From: JAWXTP01 sp044433415
GTDB taxonomy: Bacteria; Bacteroidota; Bacteroidia; Bacteroidales; Rikenellaceae
Assembly (NCBI GenBank): GCA_044433415.1
Contig: JAWXTP010000154.1
Location: 1 to 6,237 of the forward strand
Reading direction: 5' to 3'
Length of the DNA: 6,237 nucleotides
A program made the position numbers and the translations under genes. Within the stretch, counting starts at the first letter, position 1, and each line of letters begins with the position of its first letter. Below are positions 1 through 6,237 of the stretch, piece after piece. The notes beneath the pieces were generated by a model. The model saw only the letters and a program-made list of their open reading frames with translations. It had not been told where the DNA came from and ran no database searches.

Positions 1-1
1 T

Positions 2-2251
2 GTGTACTTTGGTAAGAAAGATGTAGGTGTTGCATTCTTAGATATCACTACAGGTCAATTTAGATGTGCCGAAGGTTCTACGGATTTTATAGAAAAACTA
101 CTTTCAAATTACAAACCTAAGGAAGTTTTATTCCAAAGAGGGTGTAAAGAACAATTTGAAAGTATCTTTGGCCGTGGTTATTACTTATACCACCTTGAAC
201 AATGGATATTCTCAGAAACCTCAGCTGAAGATAAACTTCTAAAACAATTTGAAGTAAGTTCTCTAAAGGGTTTTGGCGTTGAAAATCTTAGAAATGCACT
301 TACTGCTGCTGGCGCTATACTATATTATCTAGAATTCACAGAGCATAACAAAACTGGCCACCTACAAAATCTTAGCCGCATAGACGAAGATAAAAATGTG
401 TGGCTAGATAGGTTCTCATTACGTAACCTAGAGCTAATAACTCCTACGGTAGAAAATGGGGCTACTTTGCTTAAAACCTTAGATTATACAAAATCGCCTA
501 TGGGAGCTAGAAACCTAAGGCGTTGGATTTCAGCACCTATCAAAAACCTTAAAGAAATAGAAAAACGTCATAATATAGTTGAGTTTTTCATAAAAAACAA
601 ACCTGTAGTTAATGAGTTAAGAGATATGCTTGCTGAAATTGGTGACATAGAGAGGATAATCTCTAAGGTTGCTACTGCACGTATAAACCCTCGTGAATTT
701 GTACAGCTAAAGCGCTCACTGAAAGCTATAGAACGTGTAAAAATCCTTTTTAACGGTCTAGAAAAACCTTTCCCAAGTTGGACTAAAGGTCTAGGTGACT
801 TCAACGATTTGATTAAGGTTATAGAAACTACCGTACTTGAAGAACCTGCTACATTAATTCAAAAAGGAGGAGTTATTGCGTCTAACGTATCTACAGACCT
901 CGATGCACTACGTAAGATATCCTTAGGTGGTAAAGAGTATTTAACGACTATAGTGAAACGTGAAAGTGAAAGAACTAATATTCCTTCACTTAAAATATCA
1001 TATAACAATGTATTTGGTTACTACATCGAAGTACGTAACACCCACAAGGATAAAGTACCAGAAGATTGGGTTAGAAAACAAACTCTTGCAAACGCCGAGA
1101 GATATATCACCTCTGAGCTTAAAGAGTATGAGGAGAAAATCTTAGGCGCTGAGGATAAAATCCTTGCCCTAGAACTTGATATCTATAACAAACTTATAGA
1201 ACATGTGTCGCAATACATACATCAAGTACAAGATTGTGCTTACCAAATAGGAATAATTGATACACTACAGTCTTTTGCTACTATCTCTGCCGAAAAGAGA
1301 TATTGCAGACCTCAAATGACTAACGAAAACGTCCTTGATATTAAAAATGGCCGTCACGCTGTCATAGAAAGCCTTATGAAGGTAGGGGAATGTTACATTC
1401 CTAATGATGTGTATCTTGACAACAAAGAGCAACAAATTATTATAATTACTGGTCCTAATATGAGTGGTAAATCTGCTCTTTTACGTCAAACCGCTCTTAT
1501 AGTATTAATGGCTCAGATGGGATGCTTTGTACCTGCTGACAGTGCACAGATAGGCATAGTAGACAAGGTGTTTACTCGTGTTGGAGCTTCTGACAATATA
1601 TCACAAGGTGAGTCTACTTTTATGGTAGAAATGCTAGAAACCTCGAATATCTTAAATAATGCAACCGAAAAATCTCTTGTTTTATTAGATGAGATTGGTC
1701 GTGGCACTAGCACCTATGATGGTATTTCTATAGCTTGGGCTATTGTTGAATATTTACATCAAAACGCTAAAAGTAAGGCTAAAACCTTATTTGCAACTCA
1801 CTACCATGAGTTAAATGACATGGAGAATATCTACTCAGGTGTAAAAAATTACAATGTTCAAGTTAAAGAACAAAACAATAGAATTATCTTCTTACGTAAA
1901 TTAGTTCGTGGAGGTACTGAACACTCTTTTGGTATACATGTAGCACGTATGGCAGCCATGCCTAAATCTGTAGTCGAAAGAGCTTCTGAAATACTTGTAT
2001 TACTGGAACAGAAAAATAGACAAGCCTCTACAGCAGGTGATAGCTCTACAAAAAGCATAGACCTAGAGAAGTTTACAGAATATAAAGGTTGTGAAAAATA
2101 TGACGATGGCACTCAGCTATCTCTTTTTGCACTAGACGACCCTATGTTATATGAGATTAGAGATAAGATTAAAGGTGTTGACATTGACACTATGCGTCCT
2201 ATAGATGCTCTTAATTTACTTACCGACCTTAAGAATCTTTTGGGAATATAA
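2..2251 (+). CDS. mutS: DNA mismatch repair protein MutS, 5'-truncated by the window edge
   Basis: MutS binds base mismatches and small loops in newly replicated DNA and, as an ATP-driven sliding clamp, recruits MutL. The visible 749 codons begin inside the connector domain (GVAFLDITTGQF near residue 9). About 120-130 residues, including the mismatch-binding domain I, must lie to the left, so the GTG at position 2 is an internal Val codon and not a start. Next come the lever and clamp domains (roughly residues 130-440), then the ABC-type ATPase: Walker A GPNMSGKS at residues 484-491 (nt 1451-1474), Walker B LVLLDEIGRGTST with D563/E564, and the FATHYHE switch at 597-603. A QLSLF pentapeptide at 705-709 (nt 2114-2128) fits the beta-clamp-binding consensus, and the end resembles the usual MutS C-terminal helical tail. 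The frame is intact to TAA at 2249-2251. GKSA in place of the more common GKST is, as I recall, normal for Bacteroidota MutS. Family assignment is essentially certain. Confidence 0.98.
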   Translation: MYFGKKDVGVAFLDITTGQFRCAEGSTDFIEKLLSNYKPKEVLFQRGCKEQFESIFGRGYYLYHLEQWIFSETSAEDKLLKQFEVSSLKGFGVENLRNALTAAGAILYYLEFTEHNKTGHLQNLSRIDEDKNVWLDRFSLRNLELITPTVENGATLLKTLDYTKSPMGARNLRRWISAPIKNLKEIEKRHNIVEFFIKNKPVVNELRDMLAEIGDIERIISKVATARINPREFVQLKRSLKAIERVKILFNGLEKPFPSWTKGLGDFNDLIKVIETTVLEEPATLIQKGGVIASNVSTDLDALRKISLGGKEYLTTIVKRESERTNIPSLKISYNNVFGYYIEVRNTHKDKVPEDWVRKQTLANAERYITSELKEYEEKILGAEDKILALELDIYNKLIEHVSQYIHQVQDCAYQIGIIDTLQSFATISAEKRYCRPQMTNENVLDIKNGRHAVIESLMKVGECYIPNDVYLDNKEQQIIIITGPNMSGKSALLRQTALIVLMAQMGCFVPADSAQIGIVDKVFTRVGASDNISQGESTFMVEMLETSNILNNATEKSLVLLDEIGRGTSTYDGISIAWAIVEYLHQNAKSKAKTLFATHYHELNDMENIYSGVKNYNVQVKEQNNRIIFLRKLVRGGTEHSFGIHVARMAAMPKSVVERASEILVLLEQKNRQASTAGDSSTKSIDLEKFTEYKGCEKYDDGTQLSLFALDDPMLYEIRDKIKGVDIDTMRPIDALNLLTDLKNLLGI

Positions 2252-2270
2252 ATGAGATTTCTAAATTCTT

Positions 2271-2319
2271 ACACTTTAAAACGCATGCTACTGAATTTGT
2301 AGCGTGGGTTTTAAAGTGT
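2271..2319 (+). terminator. Long hairpin after mutS, probable (bidirectional) terminator
   Basis: Arms 2271-2291 and 2299-2319 are 21 bases each and surround a 7-base loop (TGAATTT). Pairing is perfect except for one G-T wobble and one G-G mismatch. It lies 19 bases after the mutS stop and between two converging genes, which is where a shared terminator is expected. No clean U-tract follows in either direction; the + strand continues TATAAATCC. Terminator function is therefore inferred from stem strength and position. Confidence 0.7.
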
Positions 2320-2330
2320 TATAAATCCTT

Positions 2331-2350
2331 AGTGTTATTTTACTAACACT
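2331..2350 (-). terminator. Small hairpin overlapping the regulator's stop codon
   Basis: AGTGTTA (2331-2337) and TAACACT (2344-2350) form a perfect 7-bp stem with a 6-base loop. The stop codon of the minus-strand regulator (2343-2345) lies at the loop/stem junction. The same AGTGTTA also occurs at 2315-2321 on the outer arm of the larger hairpin, so TAACACT could pair with either copy. It may help terminate or protect the 3' end of the regulator transcript, but there is no U-tract, so confidence is low. Confidence 0.35.
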
Positions 2351-2873
2351 GCACATCACGTATTATAGATGCATAAATGCTAGCTAGTTCTTCTGAACTC
2401 TCTTTCATTCCGCTAATTATCCACTGTTCAAACATCTTAAACGCACCTACAGAATGAACCAAAAACGTATACTTCCGTTGAGTTTCATTTACTTTACTTA
2501 AAATATTATTAGGGATAAGGTCATGAATAATACTAATATTTTTTATACCTGTATCTATAAAAATATGATATATATTATTTTGAATTAACAATTTAAAAAC
2601 ATCTAACATCGACTCACCATAACGACAAAATATAGTAGCAACTTTAATTAAGGTGAGGTTATCCTCCTTACGCAAAATATCAATATATTGAGTCATCATG
2701 TTTTCACAAATAAATCTAACAACATCATCCTTAGTATTGAAATTATTATAAAATGTTCTTCTTGACAATGATGTATTGTCGCAAATTTCACTTATAGTAA
2801 TAACATTATAGCTCGATTTCTTAAGTAAAACAAGTAACGATTCTGCATATATTTGTTTCGTTTTTTTTCTCAT
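2343..2873 (-). CDS. TetR/AcrR-family transcriptional regulator, 176 aa
   Basis: This is a predicted cytoplasmic DNA-binding regulator. The N-terminal helix-turn-helix covers about residues 6-52: a first helix (TKQIYAESLLVLLKK), then ITISEICDNTSLSRRTFYNNF, the classic TetR recognition-helix pattern in which S-R-x-T-F-Y-x-x-F follows the turn. The C-terminal half is variable, as expected for a ligand/dimerisation domain. Its end (GAFKMFEQWIISGMKESSEEL, about 143-163) resembles the last helices of the TetR C-terminal family that often ends in W-x-x-x-G-M-x-x-S-x-E-E-L. I chose ATG at 2873. An in-frame TTG at 2912 would add 13 residues, but it lies inside the candidate -7 element of the gene's own promoter. 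No Shine-Dalgarno is evident. The gene converges on mutS and diverges from the haem protein gene, with a palindrome between the two starts, so local and autoregulatory control is likely. The ligand cannot be predicted. Confidence 0.88.
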   Translation of the reverse strand: MRKKTKQIYAESLLVLLKKSSYNVITISEICDNTSLSRRTFYNNFNTKDDVVRFICENMMTQYIDILRKEDNLTLIKVATIFCRYGESMLDVFKLLIQNNIYHIFIDTGIKNISIIHDLIPNNILSKVNETQRKYTFLVHSVGAFKMFEQWIISGMKESSEELASIYASIIRDVQC

Positions 2874-2902
2874 ACACTGTAATTTGTGAAAAATTTGTAT
2901 AT

Positions 2903-2940
2903 TATTTTGCAAAGTTATTAAAATTTTATAACTTTACATA
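2903..2940 (-). promoter_or_regulatory. Candidate promoter of the TetR-type regulator
   Basis: Read on the minus strand, TAACTTTG (2917-2910) matches the Bacteroidota -7 consensus TAnnTTTG exactly. TATG (2940-2937) lies 19 bases upstream and matches three of four bases of the -33 TTTG. Transcription would begin near 2903, giving a leader of about 30 bases before ATG 2873. The element is fully inside the inverted repeat at 2908-2938. The motif match is seen; promoter activity is inferred. Confidence 0.5.
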
Positions 2941-2943
2941 TAT
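2905..2943 (+). promoter_or_regulatory. Candidate distal promoter of the haem protein gene
   Basis: TTTG at 2906-2909, a 19-base spacer and TAACTTTA at 2929-2936 follow the Bacteroidota -33/-7 layout, with A in place of G in the last -7 position. Transcription would start near 2943 and give a leader of about 125 bases. Its -7 is the mirror image of the regulator's -7, so the two divergent promoters overlap. A second -7-like TATATTTG at 2939-2946 lacks a well-placed -33. Confidence 0.4.
2908..2938. promoter_or_regulatory. Inverted repeat between divergent genes, candidate TetR-type operator
   Basis: TGCAAAGTTAT (2908-2918) and ATAACTTTACA (2928-2938) are complementary at 10 of 11 positions around a 9-base AT spacer. 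The repeat sits in the 194-base gap between the regulator and the haem protein gene and covers core promoter elements in both directions. TetR-family dimers usually bind such palindromes in the divergent gap. Binding here is inferred, and the AT-richness of the gap raises the chance of accidental symmetry. Confidence 0.5.
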
Positions 2944-3009
2944 TTGAAATACTATTTACAAACAATATTTAAGTAAACCACAAACACTGAACAACTTACA
3001 GCAATTATA

Positions 3010-3040
3010 TTGACAATCATAAAACAACTATAGAATTTAC
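3010..3040 (+). promoter_or_regulatory. Weak proximal promoter candidate for the haem protein gene
   Basis: TTGACA at 3010-3015 is followed by TAGAATTTA from 3031. TTG-N18-TAGAATTTA only loosely fits the Bacteroidota -33/-7 pattern, and read as a sigma-70 promoter the 15-base spacer is short. It is closer to the gene than the palindrome-associated candidate and would give a leader of roughly 25-30 bases. The leader just before the ATG is A-rich (AATAAACACAAA) without Shine-Dalgarno, as is usual for Bacteroidota. Confidence 0.25.
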
Positions 3041-3067
3041 TAGATTAACAAATTAAATAAACACAAA

Positions 3068-3124
3068 ATGAAAAACTTTTTAACCGTTTTTCTTGCCGTT
3101 TTTAGTGTGACTACACTTTGGTCT
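3068..3124 (+). other. Sec signal peptide of the haem protein
   Basis: Codons 1-19 encode a short basic start (MKN), a hydrophobic core and a likely cleavage region TLWS/QTT. The following glutamine resembles the common Bacteroidota exported-protein N-terminus. Export is also required for c-type haem attachment, so this agrees with the two CXXCH motifs further on. No Cys at +1, so it is not a lipoprotein. Confidence 0.8.
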
Positions 3125-6100
3125 CAGACTACCAAAGGCGTAAAAACAGCAAGTTGGATGAGCGAGATGCTCACAGCAAAGAAGACTGCGCTTAGCAGCA
3201 AGTCTAATTCTTTGCCTTACGAGTCACCTATATTAACCCGAGACAATCAGCCTGTATCTCTTGAATTTGACGTGACAGGTCTTGATGAATTAATACTTTC
3301 TGTATGGGCTACGGGAGATGGCTACAGAAATGATAATGCAGTATGGGCAGACGCTGTATTAATTGACAAAAATGGTAACGAGTATAAATTGCAAGATGAG
3401 CAATTTACAACTTGTAAAGCTCAAAACAACAGATTCCGTGCAGGAGTTAACTTTGCTAAGAAACCTTTTTCTATAGGCAGTAAAACTTATAGCCATGGTT
3501 TTATTACTCTTGCCAATTCTTTACTTATCACAGACTTAAAAGGACGTAACATTGTAAAATATAAAACTGACATAGGTATTGATGCTAGTAGCGGCCCAGG
3601 TGGTACTGTTGTTTTCAAAGTACTAACTACTAGTGGTGTAAAAGAAGCTGAAGCCTTAGTAAAAAAGACCCCAGAAGCTAGTGATGTATTTACATTATTT
3701 AAAACTACTGGTGCTGATTGGTTAACAACTAAAGGAATGGCTCTTGAAGCAACTACTTTGCTTAAATCTTCTGAGATATTAAATTCTAATGCATTTGTTA
3801 AGGCAGAACTTGAGCGCATCGCTACTCTACCAACAGAGCTAGAGCAATTCGAAGCATATATAAGTCTTGGTAATAGAATTAACCGTATTATACCTGTTCA
3901 AGAACAACTTGTATGGTTAAATATTCGTGCTATTAAAGAAGCATTTGCAGATTTTAGTACAGCAAAAGGCTATGATAAAGCAACATATCAAGCTAAACTT
4001 GATGAATTAATCTTACTTTCTAAAACTAACCTTAATGACATCTACACTCTAGAAAACGAAGGTATAGAACGTGCAGAAAAAGCCTTAGCTCTTAGAAAAG
4101 AAATTCTATTTAGTAATAAAATCCTAGATTTTGACAAGATAGTACTTGCACGTTATGGTTTAAATGAGAGTGCTCGTTCAGCAGGTGCGCCTTTATTAGG
4201 TACTCCTCCTGCAAACTATTCTAGTCAACTACAAGCGCGCCGCACAGGCCACAACTCAGAAATTATAGAGATTAGCAACCTTCGTGGTGAGCTACAAGAA
4301 CGCTCTATATACAAACCTAGTAATGGAGGTTCTATTTCAGAACCTGAATTACACTGGAATGCTGACAAGATATTATTTACTAGCACTAACGAGAAAAACC
4401 AATTTCAGCTATTTGAAGTAAACTTAGATGGTTCTGATGCTAAGCAAGTTACTAACATTAAAGATGATACAGATCTAGAATTTTTTGATGCAACTTACCT
4501 TCCTAGCGGTAAAATCGTCACTGCTTCTAATATCTCTTATAATGGTGTGCCTTGTGTATCAGGAGCAGACTATGTAAGTACTTATTGTTTATTTGACCCT
4601 GAGACTAATCAACTTCGTCGTTTAACTTTCGACCAAGACTGTAACTGGAGTGCTACAACTCTTCATAATGGTAAAGTGATGTTTACGCGTTGGGAGTATA
4701 CAGACCTTATGCACTACTACTCTCGTATCGTTATGACTATGAATCCTGACGGTACTGAACAAAAAGGTTACGTTGGTAGTGGAGCTATCTTCCCTAACGC
4801 AACTTTTGATATGAAACAACTACCTGGTAACAAAAACCGTTTTGTAGGTATCATCTCTGGTCACCATGGCACTGTACGTAGTGGTCGTATGATTATCTTT
4901 GACCCTAGCAAAGCTCGTAAAGGTAAAGAAGGTATGGTTCAAGAAATTCTAAAAAGCAAAGAAGGAATTGACGACACTTACAAAGACCGCCTAGTAGATG
5001 ATGTATGGCCTAAACTTATTTCTCCTCAGCCTTTAAGCGACAACTACTACTTAGTAGCAGCAAAACCATCGCCTACAGCACTTTGGGGTATATACTTAAC
5101 AGATATTTATGACAACTTAACACTGGTTGCAGAGTTTGAAGGTGAAGGTTTAATATGGCCTATGCCCGTTATGAAGCGTGAGATACCTGCCGTGATTCCT
5201 GAGAAAACTCCTATGGAAGTTGCTGATACTCCTCAGCAAGCTACAGTATTTATCCAAGATATCTATGAAGGTGAAGGTCTTGTAGGTGTTCCTAGAGGTA
5301 CTGTGAAGCAGTTTAGAGTTATGTCTTATGAATATGCTTACTGGGATTCTCCTTCTGATCACATGAATAATGGTATTCAATCAGGTTGGGAAATTAAACG
5401 TGAGCTAGGTCTTGTAGATGTAAATCCTGACGGTTCGGCTCTATTTAACATCCCTGCAAATACTCCTATTTCTTTACAACCTATAGACTCTACAGGTGCT
5501 GCTGTTCAGCTTATGCGTAGTTGGTTAACAGCTATGCCTGGTGAGGTAGTTTCTTGTGTAGGTTGTCATGAAGACCAAAACAGCATAGCTATTCCTAAGC
5601 GTGTTATGGCTTCTCAACAAGATCCTATAGATATTGTTGAACCAGAGGGTGGTGTTCGTCCTTTCACTTTCGAAAGAGAGATACAACCAATACTTGACCG
5701 CGCTTGTTTAGCTTGTCACAATGATACAAAAGCAGCAGGTGGCATAAACTATTCTAAAGGTCGTATAAACAGCTATAGAGGTATGGACTTCGCAGAGAAC
5801 CGCATGGACTCTCTAGTAGCTTGGGGTCAACACTACTGGTCTAAGGCTTACTTAAACTTCCACCCTTACTTCTACCGCCAAGGTCCTGAGGCTGAGATGG
5901 CTGTACTTAATCCTTATGAGTATCACGTAGATAACAGTGAGATGATACAGATGTTACGTAAAGGTCACCACGGAGTGGAACTTACAGAGAAAGAATGGAA
6001 AACTATTTACACTTGGGTAGACTTCAACCTTCCTTATGATGGTGTACAACGTCATAACCCTCACAAATCTTTGGATGGTAACACTTACGACCAATACGAA

Positions 6101-6237
6101 AGACGTGCTGAACTTACTAAAAAATATGCTGGTAACCCTGTATATTGGAAAGAGGAGTTAGACAGATATGGTGAGTATCTTAAATCTCAACCTAAACCAG
6201 AGCCTGTAATGCCTGAGCAACAAAAAGTAGAGGTAAA
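3068..6237 (+). CDS. Secreted HzsA-related dihaem protein with NPCBM and beta-propeller domains, 3'-truncated by the window edge
   Basis: I translated this frame from ATG 3068 to the window end: 1056 codons, no stop. Residues 1-19 form a Sec signal peptide (Lys, hydrophobic core FLTVFLAVFSVTTLW, cleavage near S19/Q20) without a lipobox Cys. Residues about 50-188 resemble an NPCBM/NEW2 carbohydrate-binding-like domain (SHGFITLANS, IGIDASSGPGGTVVFKV). Residues 190-415 are mainly helical and unassigned. Residues about 420-705 form a PD40/TolB-like propeller (NLDGSDAKQVT, MFTRWEYTD, MNPDGT, SGHHG) like the HzsA middle domain. Residues 720-990 carry the family block QDIYEGEGLVGVPRGTVK, MRSWLTAMPGEVVSCVGCHE, IQPILDRACLACH and WVDFNLPYDG. 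CVGCH (830-834) and CLACH (880-884) should each bind haem c in the periplasm or outside the cell. Hydrazine synthase is known from anammox Planctomycetes; no HzsB/C partner is visible, so an electron-transfer or oxidoreductase role, perhaps on glycan-associated substrates, is inferred. Substrate unknown. Divergent from the TetR-type gene. Confidence 0.85.
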   Translation, partial: MKNFLTVFLAVFSVTTLWSQTTKGVKTASWMSEMLTAKKTALSSKSNSLPYESPILTRDNQPVSLEFDVTGLDELILSVWATGDGYRNDNAVWADAVLIDKNGNEYKLQDEQFTTCKAQNNRFRAGVNFAKKPFSIGSKTYSHGFITLANSLLITDLKGRNIVKYKTDIGIDASSGPGGTVVFKVLTTSGVKEAEALVKKTPEASDVFTLFKTTGADWLTTKGMALEATTLLKSSEILNSNAFVKAELERIATLPTELEQFEAYISLGNRINRIIPVQEQLVWLNIRAIKEAFADFSTAKGYDKATYQAKLDELILLSKTNLNDIYTLENEGIERAEKALALRKEILFSNKILDFDKIVLARYGLNESARSAGAPLLGTPPANYSSQLQARRTGHNSEIIEISNLRGELQERSIYKPSNGGSISEPELHWNADKILFTSTNEKNQFQLFEVNLDGSDAKQVTNIKDDTDLEFFDATYLPSGKIVTASNISYNGVPCVSGADYVSTYCLFDPETNQLRRLTFDQDCNWSATTLHNGKVMFTRWEYTDLMHYYSRIVMTMNPDGTEQKGYVGSGAIFPNATFDMKQLPGNKNRFVGIISGHHGTVRSGRMIIFDPSKARKGKEGMVQEILKSKEGIDDTYKDRLVDDVWPKLISPQPLSDNYYLVAAKPSPTALWGIYLTDIYDNLTLVAEFEGEGLIWPMPVMKREIPAVIPEKTPMEVADTPQQATVFIQDIYEGEGLVGVPRGTVKQFRVMSYEYAYWDSPSDHMNNGIQSGWEIKRELGLVDVNPDGSALFNIPANTPISLQPIDSTGAAVQLMRSWLTAMPGEVVSCVGCHEDQNSIAIPKRVMASQQDPIDIVEPEGGVRPFTFEREIQPILDRACLACHNDTKAAGGINYSKGRINSYRGMDFAENRMDSLVAWGQHYWSKAYLNFHPYFYRQGPEAEMAVLNPYEYHVDNSEMIQMLRKGHHGVELTEKEWKTIYTWVDFNLPYDGVQRHNPHKSLDGNTYDQYERRAELTKKYAGNPVYWKEELDRYGEYLKSQPKPEPVMPEQQKVEV
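5555..5569 (+). other. First c-type haem-binding motif, CVGCH
   Basis: Residues 830-834 of the haem protein. The motif is preceded by MRSWLTAMPGEVVS and followed by E, the same context found around the SCVGCHE motif in HzsA-like proteins. Cys830 and Cys833 would form thioethers with haem and His834 would be the proximal ligand. Confidence 0.85.
5705..5719 (+). other. Second c-type haem-binding motif, CLACH
   Basis: Residues 880-884 of the haem protein, after FEREIQPILDRA. This is the usual entry helix (I-x-P-I-L-x-x-x-C) of planctomycete-type cytochrome c modules. Downstream histidines at 922, 932, 953, 967 and 968 are candidates for distal haem ligands, but which one is used cannot be told from sequence. 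Confidence 0.85.

Noticed and set aside
568..804. 78-codon minus-strand reading frame
   Set aside because: Antisense shadow of the mutS lever/clamp region, with no family signature.
960..1145. 61-codon plus-strand reading frame in another frame of mutS
   Set aside because: Overlaps the intact mutS frame, whose protein is conserved throughout this stretch; it is not a frameshift remnant.
1451..1474. Unusual MutS Walker A (GPNMSGKS followed by Ala)
   Set aside because: GKSA instead of GKST looks odd against Proteobacteria, but to my knowledge it is the ordinary form in Bacteroidota, so it is a taxonomic hint and not a defect.
1513..2112. Two minus-strand frames (1513-1713 and 1858-2112)
   Set aside because: Both are antisense to the conserved MutS ATPase and C-terminal coding sequence and encode no recognisable protein.
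2881..2898. Direct repeat of AATTTGT (2881-2887 and 2892-2898)
   Set aside because: Seven bases in an AT-rich leader are readily explained by composition.
2955..2977. Short inverted repeat TTTAC/GTAAA
   Set aside because: Five-base arms in AT-rich DNA are expected by chance.
3487..3819. 110-codon minus-strand reading frame
   Set aside because: It lies entirely inside the haem protein gene, antisense to its NPCBM/helical coding region; its translation has no recognisable motif.
4622..5380. Two minus-strand frames (4622-4819 and 5150-5380)
   Set aside because: Both are antisense to the propeller and following region of the haem protein; the His/Arg-rich translations reflect the reverse reading of that gene.
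3068..6237. Genuine hydrazine synthase (anammox)
   Set aside because: The HzsA-like motifs are present, but the domain order includes an NPCBM domain, there are no HzsB/C partners in view, and the apparent host is not a planctomycete.

Overview
The window is AT-rich and looks chromosomal. It most likely comes from a Bacteroidota bacterium, probably of the Bacteroidales or a relative. The evidence is a MutS with the Bacteroidota-style P-loop GPNMSGKSALL, promoter-like elements resembling the Bacteroidota -33/-7 consensus (TTTG and TAnnTTTG), and an A-rich leader without a Shine-Dalgarno sequence before a secreted protein. The taxon is inferred from these traits only.

Layout: (1) From the left edge to 2251 lies the 3' three quarters of mutS on the + strand; its mismatch-recognition N-terminus is outside the window. 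(2) 2252-2342 is a short convergent intergenic region holding a long hairpin and a second small hairpin that overlaps the next stop codon. (3) 2343-2873 on the - strand is a small TetR/AcrR-type regulator, starting at ATG 2873. (4) 2874-3067 is a divergent control region with an 11-bp-arm inverted repeat (2908-2938) whose two arms each resemble a Bacteroidota -7 promoter element, one facing each way. (5) From 3068 to the right edge runs one uninterrupted + strand reading frame of at least 1056 codons that has no stop inside the window.

That last gene is the most interesting item. It encodes an exported multidomain protein: signal peptide, NPCBM/NEW2-type carbohydrate-binding-like domain, an unassigned helical stretch, a PD40/TolB-like beta-propeller resembling the middle domain of the hydrazine synthase alpha subunit (HzsA), and a C-terminal module with two c-type haem-binding motifs (CVGCH and CLACH). 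It ends in a charged, proline-rich tail that may link to another domain beyond the window. Nothing suggests hydrazine synthesis; the protein is better called an HzsA-related dihaem protein of unknown substrate.

The regulator and the haem protein are divergently transcribed across a shared palindrome, so the simplest model is that the regulator controls itself and the haem protein gene. MutS is a housekeeping neighbour that converges on the regulator and has no evident functional link with the other two.
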